Of a DNA stretch of 64,000 nt, positions 1-10,729 are shown piece by piece; position 1 is the first letter of the stretch; each line of letters starts with the position of its first letter. The stretch comes from Uranotaenia lowii (taxonomy: Eukaryota > Arthropoda > Insecta > Diptera > Culicidae), in assembly GCF_029784155.1 (NCBI RefSeq), contig NC_073693.1, forward strand, positions 150,414,843 to 150,478,842. The letters are read 5' to 3'. Under the pieces are notes generated by a model that saw nothing but the letters and a program-made list of their open reading frames with translations, ran no database searches and was not told the DNA's origin. The translations under genes and the position numbers were made by a program.

Positions 1-1755
1 GGCTTGAGACATTTCGATCTACAACATTATTTGACGTTCATGAATTGAAACTAACTTTGATTGTAGATTTTAATTTCTAGTTCAATCAAGCTTTTGTATT
101 GGAACTCAAAACTTGATATACAATAACTGATCTCGTCTTTAGAATGGGTTTTTATTAAGAAGTGTAACTAAGATTGAGATTGAAACGAACCATTTTTTTT
201 TATTAAAAAAATCTTTTATGTCATAACAAATGTTATGTTGATATGAAATATTCTAAAAAAAAATTTCATACTCAATTTTATTTCGTGTTCTTTGTTCTTC
301 TAAATACTTAAAAAAGGGTTTTAAAAATTTACACAAGGCCACAAAATTTACATTTTTCTTAGGTGCAATGAATTTAAACTGTAATTTCAACTAATTTGGG
401 TTCCCCGAATCGAAATATGTTTGCAATATTTCTATCAGCTTTTGTTATTAAAATGACTTTTGAAAATAATTGAAAATCTTTAGAGAAGTTTTGCTTTTTT
501 TCCATAATCAGTTATCCATCAATGTTTGATTTTACTAGTAATAAACTCTTTATCACCAAAACTAAAACAAAAATTTCTAGTTTAGGGCACTATTTACCAA
601 ATCAATAATTTAAAAAAATAAGCACCAAAATGATAATAGTGAAACATGTTTATTGAAAAAACTTTTCCTGAAATGTTTTTAAAAACTAATCTTTTTTATT
701 TCCATATTGTTTTTTCAATTTTCAAATAAATTTACCGAATTTTATTGTACAGTTTCTAATCAACTTGCCGAATTTTTTTAATCAAACTTTATAACTTTTT
801 AAGACATATTTTTAACAATTGTTTCCGTGTTTTTAAATGTTGAATTTTCGTGTTCTTCAATCATAAGCCTTTAACTCCAAATTTTTAATAATAAAACATA
901 ATTTCAACCTTCTGTTCTTTCAGGACCCAATATTTTAATCAAAAGAGCAAAATACTCAGAGCTTGTAATTAAAAGCTTAAAACCTGCGATTGAAAATTTA
1001 AAAACTTTTTATTAATATTTTTTATATGAAATCATGTTTTTTTTTTGTTTCGATCATGATTTTTAAATTAATCTAAAAAGTTTGAAAAATTGTTCTAAGT
1101 AGCAACTTTAAAAATAAATTTTAATGCGCAGTGTTAACTAACTTTGTATTTGATTTGTGCTTTCAATATTAATAACAAAAGTTTTGAACTCATTATTTTT
1201 AATTTTCATCAGTTTTTATCATTCACGCAAGGTTTTAAAGGTTTTATGTCTGGCTTATATAACTGGCACTTTTAAAATAATTATAAATATATTTTTCTTT
1301 TTATCAAATTAAATTAAACCATCGAACAAAATTCTTTTCTTATTCAGTAATCGGTAATTCACATTTTAAATGGTGATTAAATATTTTGTGTTCAAATTTA
1401 TAAATTACAGCAGAATTTCTCCCTAAACTTCCTGTTGAAAATGAGGAAAAGAATTCCAAATTAAGATGAATAAAAATCAACAATTATTATCATTTTCCTA
1501 ACATATATTCATGATAAGTTTTGTACAAGATAGGACATTTATTTTAGAAATCCGATTTTTTTAATTTTAAATTGGCTAAGAAATTCTCTTGAAACTAATT
1601 TATTTCTTACTTTCTTGACTTATCGAAAATTTGAAACATTCATTGTAATATGTTTCCAAAATTTTGTTTATCAGTCATTTTTTTAGTTTATGTGTTGAAC
1701 ATGACTGACAAACGGTGAATTTCCTTATTTTTGGTATTGTTATTATTTTTATCTA
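1..1755. other. AT-rich DNA without recognisable features
   Basis: This stretch is strongly AT-rich with many A and T runs. I see no reading frame of interest, no terminal inverted repeats and no tandem structure. It ends where the 2,246-bp duplicated unit begins. Confidence 0.6.
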
Positions 1756-1775
1756 AATTTGAATTTCAAAAAGAT

Positions 1776-2425
1776 CTTCTATTCAGCTTCCAGTGGCATT
1801 TTAATTCAGCTTCCAAAAAATCGTAAAGTGAGCAAAAAATCTCTCTATCTCAACTAAACCCTTGGCAACGGCTCATATCATCTTCTCTAGATTATTTACT
1901 ATGCTCTGTACATGGAGCCGCCATGATGCCAGGCGCCGTATTCCAAACTCGACAAATTGCTCGATTGCTTCTTTCCTACATTTCCTGCATATATCGCATC
2001 AGAACAGTCACTCAATTACCAAATTAATTATTGAAAAAGCCAGGCTTGGGGATCAAACATCGAGCTTCGTGATGAGAATCGAACACGCTACCACTAGACC
2101 ACGCCTAGATGTTGTTCTAACTGAAACAAAAACTCGAAGTGGTGATTTGACTTTGAAAGCACCTCAATGAACTTTTTTATGAGACAACGTACGTATAAGT
2201 CACTTCTGCAACTTTCAAGTTCATTAATGAGTACATATAGTTCACTCATGGGAATTGGGCAAAACAAGTCACATACAACGTTCATATTAATCACTTTTGC
2301 AACTTTCAAGTTCAATAATGAGTACATAAAGTTCACTAAAGGGAATTGGGCAGTTGATTCTCATTGTCAGAAAAAAGGAACTTTGAATGCCTTCATTCAA
2401 GTAAATATGTGACTTTTGATTGCTA
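1776..2425 (-). repeat. SINE-like dispersed element (copy A)
   Basis: A roughly 650-bp segment, from the TTCTATTCAGCTTCCA motif to about the TGTGACTTTTGATTGC motif, recurs inside copy 2 of the duplication (4022-4671) and as a diverged inverted copy at 62925-63680. The inverted copy shows the segment to be a dispersed element rather than just part of the duplication. It contains a tRNA-like module on the minus strand and two imperfect tandem copies of about 88 bp, each with TTTCAAGTTCA, GAGTACATA and GGGAATTGGGCA motifs, at about 2195-2350. The small reading frames here are not conserved as proteins in a way that suggests coding. Confidence 0.7.
2042..2107 (-). repeat. tRNA-like module (SINE promoter type)
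   Basis: Read on the minus strand, TGGTCTAGTGG (2091-2101) resembles a pol III A box, and a GTTTGATCCCC-like block about 40 bases downstream resembles a degenerate B box. The sequence starts GGCGTGG and ends in a CCCCAAGCC stretch, as in tRNA-related SINE heads. It cannot fold into a full cloverleaf, so it is not a working tRNA gene. The same module lies at 4288-4353 and, better preserved, at 63336-63402. Confidence 0.45.
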
Positions 2426-4001
2426 GGGAATACTCGAATAGTGGGTGGTGGATAAGCGAAGAGCCTTTAGTGATTTACATAGAGAAAATTTCACCAACAC
2501 TTTCCGGTGGGCGCTACTTACATGATCGATACTCAACGATACATTTTTATAAACAAAGAGGAAAGTTTTTCTTAAATTACGGTTCAAATTGATTGTTTGA
2601 GAAAAGTGAAAATTACGCAAGCCGGTGAAATGATAGAAAAAGTGCTGCCGTGTGACAGTTTTTCGTAAAATTAACATCGGTATGCGTTCTGATTTTACGC
2701 ATTTTTTGCTCCAATTTTCCATTTGTTGTAGAAAACATAATGTAATGTATTTTTCTAAAGAACAGCTGTTGTCATGACGTTAGCATTTTTCACACCACTA
2801 CCAAATTTATTTTTTGATTAAAATGGTTAAGGTTAAAATTATAAAGTTGAATTTACGTTCAAAATTATCTCATTGGTATTCTGAGCAATGCATATTAATT
2901 TTTTTTTGAAGAAATCACATTAAATTTATTGCATATTGAACTAAAGAATATATCCCTTTCAATTCAAGTGTCGCTATTTCGGGTATTCTCATCGAAGTTT
3001 ACACATTCATCATTCAGTCATGCCAATCAAGCATATTTTTACACGGAGAGATTTTATCAAACAAACCTTCTGCTCTAAGCCCGTAGGTAAATAATGTCCT
3101 CTGAAGTAGCCACAGTTGCATATCTCACATGCCAATCTATAGTACAGCATTAGCTAGATTCTTCAAGGGTACAAGCTGCGTGTTTAGGATCCATACAGCA
3201 ATCGCTATCCCACAAAGTTCAGGGTGAGCTTAGACCTCAGAACAGGTACCCCACTTGCAGCCATGAAGCACCTGTTTTTAATTATCTGTTGAACTCCACC
3301 CCGCAAGCTATTCATGAAAACAAAATAACGAAAAAAAAAACAGCGGTGGTTCTATCTCTTCAATTGATGATAACCCTCACTCGGGGTAGACGCTAATAAA
3401 TTTCCAAAAATAATCACCTGATCAGTTTGGACAGCTCGTGCACCATAAAGCACTCTAAGGTCTAAGGTCTTGATCGTTACTACTGACTGAGTGAATGAAT
3501 AACCACTTGAATTCCTTATTGAATGCAAAACCCAAACGGAGACCGATCGGTAGGTCCGGTCTTTGGAGCGTAGTCGATTCCAAACGGCACAAACGACGAC
3601 GAACAACAACAGAGAAAAAAAATAACTGGTCACTGCTCAACCCTCGGAGACGCGATTTGACTTTGACCGAATTTATAAACATCATCATTTCACAGCCGCA
3701 CGCACCAGCCAGCCATCGCATTCACATCGTCAAACTTTTGAATGGATGAGTAGCTTTTATATGGCTTAAAATTGTCCGGCGCATGTACCTACAGCTGAGC
3801 TGAGCTGAGCGTTCCGGAGACGCGACATCCATTGCATTGCATCGTAGGAAGGTACATCATGACAAACGTCACCTCAGAGGAACGTCGAGAAATTATAACG
3901 CGGGGCTCAGTTAACCTGCCTTCCCTTGGTGCTGCCATTTCACTGCAAAACGGCAAGTGAAAATTGCAAGGGTGGTTCGCTTTTAAGACATAAATAAATG
4001 T

Positions 4002-6248
4002 AATTTGAATTTCAAAAAGATCTTCTATTCAGCTTCCAGTGGCATTTTAATTCAGCTTCCAAAAAATCGTAAAGTGAGCAAAAAATCTCTCTATCTCAAC
4101 TAAACCCTTGGCAACGGCTCATATCATCTTCTCTAGATTATTTACTATGCTCTGTACATGGAGCCGCCATGATGCCAGGCGCCGTATTCCAAACTCGACA
4201 AATTGCTCGATTGCTTCTTTCCTACATTTCCTGCATATATCGCATCAGAACAGTCACTCAATTACCAAATTAATTATTGAAAAAGCCAGGCTTGGGGATC
4301 AAACATCGAGCTTCGTGATGAGAATCGAACACGCTACCACTAGACCACGCCTAGATGTTGTTCTAACTGAAACAAAAACTCGAAGTGGTGATTTGACTTT
4401 GAAAGCACCTCAATGAACTTTTTTATGAGACAACGTACGTATAAGTCACTTCTGCAACTTTCAAGTTCATTAATGAGTACATATAGTTCACTCATGGGAA
4501 TTGGGCAAAACAAGTCACATACAACGTTCATATTAATCACTTTTGCAACTTTCAAGTTCAATAATGAGTACATAAAGTTCACTAAAGGGAATTGGGCAGT
4601 TGATTCTCATTGTCAGAAAAAAGGAACTTTGAATGCCTTCATTCAAGTAAATATGTGACTTTTGATTGCTAGGGAATACTCGAATAGTGGGTGGTGGATA
4701 AGCGAAGAGCCTTTAGTGATTTACATAGAGAAAATTTCACCAACACTTTCCGGTGGGCGCTACTTACATGATCGATACTCAACGATACATTTTTATAAAC
4801 AAAGAGGAAAGTTTTTCTTAAATTACGGTTCAAATTGATTGTTTGAGAAAAGTGAAAATTACGCAAGCCGGTGAAATGATAGAAAAAGTGCTGCCGTGTG
4901 ACAGTTTTTCGTAAAATTAACATCGGTATGCGTTCTGATTTTACGCATTTTTTGCTCCAATTTTCCATTTGTTGTAGAAAACATAATGTAATGTATTTTT
5001 CTAAAGAACAGCTGTTGTCATGACGTTAGCATTTTTCACACCACTACCAAATTTATTTTTTGATTAAAATGGTTAAGGTTAAAATTATAAAGTTGAATTT
5101 ACGTTCAAAATTATCTCATTGGTATTCTGAGCAATGCATATTAATTTTTTTTTGAAGAAATCACATTAAATTTATTGCATATTGAACTAAAGAATATATC
5201 CCTTTCAATTCAAGTGTCGCTATTTCGGGTATTCTCATCGAAGTTTACACATTCATCATTCAGTCATGCCAATCAAGCATATTTTTACACGGAGAGATTT
5301 TATCAAACAAACCTTCTGCTCTAAGCCCGTAGGTAAATAATGTCCTCTGAAGTAGCCACAGTTGCATATCTCACATGCCAATCTATAGTACAGCATTAGC
5401 TAGATTCTTCAAGGGTACAAGCTGCGTGTTTAGGATCCATACAGCAATCGCTATCCCACAAAGTTCAGGGTGAGCTTAGACCTCAGAACAGGTACCCCAC
5501 TTGCAGCCATGAAGCACCTGTTTTTAATTATCTGTTGAACTCCACCCCGCAAGCTATTCATGAAAACAAAATAACGAAAAAAAAAACAGCGGTGGTTCTA
5601 TCTCTTCAATTGATGATAACCCTCACTCGGGGTAGACGCTAATAAATTTCCAAAAATAATCACCTGATCAGTTTGGACAGCTCGTGCACCATAAAGCACT
5701 CTAAGGTCTAAGGTCTTGATCGTTACTACTGACTGAGTGAATGAATAACCACTTGAATTCCTTATTGAATGCAAAACCCAAACGGAGACCGATCGGTAGG
5801 TCCGGTCTTTGGAGCGTAGTCGATTCCAAACGGCACAAACGACGACGAACAACAACAGAGAAAAAAAATAACTGGTCACTGCTCAACCCTCGGAGACGCG
5901 ATTTGACTTTGACCGAATTTATAAACATCATCATTTCACAGCCGCACGCACCAGCCAGCCATCGCATTCACATCGTCAAACTTTTGAATGGATGAGTAGC
6001 TTTTATATGGCTTAAAATTGTCCGGCGCATGTACCTACAGCTGAGCTGAGCTGAGCGTTCCGGAGACGCGACATCCATTGCATTGCATCGTAGGAAGGTA
6101 CATCATGACAAACGTCACCTCAGAGGAACGTCGAGAAATTATAACGCGGGGCTCAGTTAACCTGCCTTCCCTTGGTGCTGCCATTTCACTGCAAAACGGC
6201 AAGTGAAAATTGCAAGGGTGGTTCGCTTTTAAGACATAAATAAATGTA
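4002..6248 (+). repeat. 2,246-bp tandem duplication, copy 2
   Basis: This is the second copy, in the same orientation and directly abutting copy 1 without a spacer. The match to copy 1 stops at 6248, where TAG replaces the TAA found at the copy 1/copy 2 junction. No difference between the copies was noticed, so the event is very recent or artefactual. Confidence 0.93.
4022..4671 (-). repeat. SINE-like dispersed element (copy B)
   Basis: This copy lies inside the second duplicated unit and looks identical to copy A, with its tRNA-like module at 4288-4353 on the minus strand. Confidence 0.7.
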
Positions 6249-6402
6249 GTCAATGCCTAGCCAGCACATTTTTTGTAAAACATACAAATGAGAACATTTT
6301 ACATTTTACTACACGCATATACTCAGAAGTAGGCGATGGAGATAGCCTTTTTAAGAAATTCCTATTCCGTGATGTTTGGCCACAATCTCTTTTGTTTTAA
6401 GG

Positions 6403-6880
6403 TACAAATAGGGAGGTGAACTTCGACATTTTCTTCTTCTTAAATTTGTCGTCCACATCGAACTTGCTCTTGCCGGTGAAAAACTCCAACCCCGGAATTT
6501 GCTTAAAATCGGCTTTTATATACGTTTCGTCGTCCATCACACAGCAGCCATATTTTGTCAGCATCTTCTTGTAGAGCTTCCGTGCGCGAGTCTTAGACGT
6601 CGATTGCCGCTCATCGCGGTTTGAGAAGTACCTTGTATGTATGTAGTCCATCTGTCTTCTTTACATTCTGGACGTAGCTCTGTGACATGCCGATCTTTTT
6701 GGCCAAATCACGGCTTGAGACGTTGAAATTTCTTTAATCTTCCGCTTCACCTTTCCCTCCGTCTTTTTGTTCTCTTGTCCCTGTTTTCTTCCAGCTCCTT
6801 TGCCGTGGTCCAACGTCAACCGCTCCTGGAACCGCTTCAACAATCTGCAGACGATTGAATTTCAACATTTTTCCAACTGC
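6403..6880 (-). pseudogene. Tc1/mariner (DD37E-type) transposase relic
   Basis: Two minus-strand frames together resemble a mariner-type transposase. The upstream part (about 6700-6880) holds a basic linker (ERLTLDHGKGAGRK) and a HTH-like segment; the downstream part (6403-6651) holds the catalytic start CVMDDETYIKADFKQIPG, whose Asp begins the DDE triad, followed by the lysine-rich FKKKKMSKF block. Stops and frameshifts separate the two, and the protein ends right after the first catalytic region, so the second Asp and the Glu are missing. The right-hand boundary is unclear. It belongs to the same broad transposase group as the copies at 20262 and 26106 but is clearly diverged from them. Confidence 0.85.
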
Positions 6881-7049
6881 CGATCCGACAGGTCGGGAAA
6901 TTCCAGGTGTTTGGAAAGACTTTGTTCTCTCGACTCGCGTTGGTTCACCTCCAACCCGACTTCGAATTTGACAGCATGTAAACAATACACATCAATGAGA
7001 AAGTGTGTAAAATTTGGTTGATTTTTACCCAATGGTAAAAAAGTTATGC

Positions 7050-8200
7050 CCTGTTGAATGTGTCGCAGTAATATGGTGTTTATCCTTTGATTGACAGTAC
7101 AAGTCAGTAAATTTTTGTTTTTTTTTTGCTTGAATTGAGCCCCTTATTTATGATAGTTCAAATATAATTTATAGCAACTATAATAAACCAAAAATTTTAT
7201 CACAAATACTGAATAACATTCTCACAAGCTTACAAATTCGACTTTGAACTGAGTAATAATGGGAATACATATGAGGATACTCTAAACTTCAGTGTAAGGA
7301 CTTTTTTGGCCTGTTAAATTACTGTGGTATATCATACATATCATGTGATCAGGTAAATGTATGAATAAATTAGCCAAATATCTAAAAAATAACTTTTTTC
7401 TACACTCCTGTAAAATAGCGATTAGTTGAAAGCAGAAATGTTAGCAATTCAAATAAAAAATCCTGTTTTTTAAATCTACCAACCTTAACAGAACTTTAAA
7501 CACTCTCACGCCCTGTAATTTATTTTGAGTCAAACTTGAATTTTGCATTTCATTTAATACAAAAACACAAAACAAAAGATAAACTGATTGAAGGAATAAT
7601 TGTTTTGATTGATGAACATTTCCAACCAGCTAATATTTATTTTCAACGAATTATATAAATGTGTCTCTATGTGATTTCTTACGTTTTAATTTGAAATTGG
7701 AAAAATTTAAACACATCTACATGTGAGAACCATGGAGCCCAACTGGTATAAGTGCATTAAAGATAATTGTGTGAAACCCCGCTTTTAAATTGAGGTGTTT
7801 GGCCATTTTCAATATATTTTTCAAAAATTTGTATTTTTTCCGAAATTAAAAGTATGTAAATAATATTCTTAAAATCTGATAAAATGACCAAATACAGTTT
7901 TAAATATATAAAATCTTTTGGCATTATTCATTCAAAATCCAGCATTTTAGCTCTGAGGGCCTCATGTGTATTTCTTTTAGAATTAATACATTCTTTAGAC
8001 CAAAATGGTATGAAAGTGAAGTAATGCCATGTTTGGGCTCACTCATCAGTACAATCAAAATTTAAAATAGAGAAAATCTCTATAAATATTCAACTGGATT
8101 TATCTGAACCCACAGCGAAAGAATGGGAAATTGAATTTAATGAAGTCAAATAAATTATCTTCTCTACCAACCCAACGCAATAACAAGCTGAAGATGTTTT
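7050..8200. other. AT-rich DNA, nothing recognised
   Basis: The stretch is AT-rich with short homopolymer runs. I found no coding signal and no clear inverted or tandem repeats. Confidence 0.5.
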
Positions 8201-8202
8201 CA

Positions 8203-8249
8203 CTAATCAGAGTGTTTTGTTTTTTCTCTTTTCCTCCTTTCAGGTGAGT
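8203..8249 (+). promoter_or_regulatory. Putative recursive-splice (ratchet) site 1
   Basis: A nearly pure pyrimidine tract (8221-8240) runs into CAG|GTGAGT, with the AG at 8242-8243 and the GT at 8244-8245. A strong 3' splice site is thus fused directly to a strong 5' splice site, the arrangement known for zero-length exons in long insect introns. A CTAAT at 8203-8207 lies about 36-40 bases upstream of the AG and could be the branch point. The flanking DNA to about 8800 is more complex than the AT-rich surroundings. I see no exon here. The same arrangement recurs on the same strand at 40064. Confidence 0.45.
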
Positions 8250-9427
8250 TTTCTCTTGACATTTCTTCGTGTTGTTCAAGTCACGGCTGCTTGCTACCGA
8301 TATGGCTGAAGGTGATTGTGAATTAGTTCTCAGAACTCGTCTGATGTCCGGCCCGGTCAGGTCAGGGTTCGTACTTGTCGTTTTCTGTCGGTGAGAGCTC
8401 AAGTCATGCTTGCGTTTCATCATCGGAAACAATAACCCTGTGGGGGTGGAAGGGAGGAAGAAGACCCCAACCGACAAAAAAAGTAACATCAATGGCCCAA
8501 TGTGACCAGATTTTGTGTGATGCAATTTCAGTTTCTTTTTGCAGCCTCTATTGCGCAATGTTTATGCTTTACGACTGACTGGGGGTATACCAGTCAGTCT
8601 CATCTAATAATATGGTTTGGAGAAGTTCCCTTCATGATAGGTGGACAGCAGAAGTTGAAAATCATCTTCAGAAGGACGTAATCGTGCTGTTTAGTGAGCT
8701 GAGATTAACAACTACCAACCACGAATGGGTCAACGACGGGAAATAAAAGAGATGTGTCATCGAATCGCGTGCAATAAGGTGTTTAAGATAGCGAGATAAG
8801 TTGCTGATCATTTTCGAAGATGCAAGACTATGTTGCAAATTTGCTTGTAATTACTGTAATTTTATGTCTTGTAGGGAAGTTTAATTAAGGATTTGCTAGA
8901 GCTCCGTGAAGAGAGAACGGACTATGATGATGATGAGAATCGCTCCATAACATGGAAAATTAAAAACCTAAGAAGGATTGAGAATATTTGCAATTGAAAA
9001 CTTTAATTATACGTTCCTAATTCGAGCTTTTGGAGGGTTTAACAACTCCTCCCCAATGAAGGTCCACCACACTGCATGAGATATTCTACTCATATTGTAA
9101 ATTCCAAATTTGTAATTTTGACTCTGAACCTCCTAAACCATTGAGTTGAAAATTGCAAGACACTCATTCTTAAAGTTAAAAATACGAAATCTATTCATAT
9201 TTTTATTTTGAACATGCTTATTTCGAATTCATTATACAGATTTTTATTCATTACTTTATTTGAGTTAAACATAAAAATATTAGGTTCGAGTCCATAATTC
9301 AAGATCAATAATCAGAAATCAATATTTATAGTTCATAGAAGCTTGTATATATCTGAGTAAAACCATTCTAAATTTCGACGAAAATGAAACTTTTTTAAAA
9401 ATAATGTGTCATAGATGCTCTTCGCTA
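8250..9427. other. Moderately complex non-coding DNA
   Basis: From 8250 to about 8800 the sequence is less AT-rich than its surroundings and contains no convincing coding frame. A minus-strand frame of 152 codons (8100-8558) has no recognisable domain and runs across the splice-like junction. The rest is AT-rich. Confidence 0.4.
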
Positions 9428-9586
9428 ATGGTTGCTACTCCGTGATTGATCGAGGCCATCAGTTTTGTGCGAGGGCCAAAAGAATGGTGCTTGGGACTAG
9501 CAGTTCATTCACAATGCATAAAACTCATGCTCTCCCTTCGAAAATTATTAATACCGGCGCCGGCCACGTCCTAGTAGTCAATGAGG
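9428..9586 (-). repeat. Dispersed repeat, inverted relative to 57905-58058
   Basis: Read on the minus strand this segment has the same ordered landmarks as 57905-58058: GGACGTGGCCGGCGCCG, a CTTCGAA block, TCCCAAGC, and AATCACGGAGTAGCAAC. The two are diverged copies. The family is not certain; the 3' part of a retroelement is possible because the second copy is followed by an (AAGCTC)-like tail. Confidence 0.6.
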
Positions 9587-10729
9587 AATAAAGGAAGGAT
9601 TGTTAGTAGGATACTTCATAGCATCAATTAACGACCTTTTGTCTCTTTATATTCGGATTAATTTTGAAAAATTCTGAAAAAATTGTAAGTCAATATCACC
9701 AGCTATAGAAGCCGTCTATACGTCTGCGAATCTATATTCAAATATCCATGAAAAAGGTTTTGTTAGTAGGGAAAAGGTTATAGATCGAGTTTTCCTACCC
9801 CTCCTTTGCTCCTAGATTTTTCCTAAGGAAACTCCTATTTTTAATTTTGAGGCAGTGAAAAAAAGTTTAAAAGTAAAGTTGAAAAATTGTTTTAGTTTTC
9901 TTTAAACTAACTTGTTTTCCTAATTCTTGTTCCTGATACACTAATGTGTTTTAAAAAACGACCCTTGAGATTGGAGAAACTCTATCAAACTTCGGAGAAT
10001 ATTAAGGAGATATACAAAATATTAAATTTTTGTTGATGAATGAAGTGAATCGCTTTTCAACTCTTTGTCTCAGTTTGTTTTCGTGATTGTACGGAGAAAA
10101 CAAATAAAAATAAGTATAATAAGTAAAAACTAAAATAATAGATTTAAAATGCATAAAAAGTTATTCAGAATTGAGCATTTGAGTGTATTCGGAAGGACCG
10201 GAAGCTGGAATATACCCACTTCTAATATTTATGCTGAAAATAAATTTAAGTAATTTATTTGAAAGTAAATTTCATAGTTCTTTAGATTTTTTGCTTTCAA
10301 AATATTAAGCCGATGAGATTCTACTTGATTTAATATTGTCGGGATCCTACTAAAAATATTAAACTATCAAAAAATTATATTCTTGTTGAAAATTGATGGT
10401 GGTGGTGATAATAATAAAATAACTCATAATAAGCTGAAACCAAAAAATTTTCAGAATGTAAAAAACAGTTTTATTACAAAAAAAAACTGACATAAACTAG
10501 TCGTAACTCCTTTCCATTTAGAATATTTGTAGCCTGGAAAACATATTCTATATGTGAAATACAAATTTTAAAGTTATTTTGATAAATTTTGCACCAGTTT
10601 TCCGCTAGTTCTTAAGATGTTTCATACGACGTTATGAAAGCTCACGCGAAATATTCATTATGTAGAACAGTCAATTTTCAAGTGAGTAAAAGAGTAATTA
10701 TTTTATGAACTGTCATTTTTTCATAGGGG

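Larger units (their letters stand above)
1756..4001 (+). repeat. 2,246-bp tandem duplication, copy 1
   Basis: Every position I compared recurs exactly 2,246 bases downstream, including all the small reading frames in both units, so the two copies look identical. The match starts at the AATTTG at 1756 and runs straight into copy 2 at 4002. The unit holds a SINE-like element (about 1776-2425) and a more GC-rich, less repetitive part (about 3490-3990) with the short ATG frame MTNVTSEERREIITRG beginning near 3859. The junction shows only about 1 base of microhomology, consistent with end joining. An assembly artefact (false duplication) would look the same. Confidence 0.93.

Noticed and set aside
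7340..7365. GATCAG|GTAAAT as a ratchet site
   Set aside because: There is no pyrimidine tract before the AG and the donor is weak.
8100..8558. Minus-strand frame of 152 codons
   Set aside because: It has no recognisable domain or biased composition, and it spans the plus-strand splice-like junction. It is probably a chance frame in more complex DNA.
9283..9293. GGTTCGAGTCC, a perfect B box
   Set aside because: No A box at the right distance upstream; an isolated 11-base match in AT-rich DNA is likely chance.
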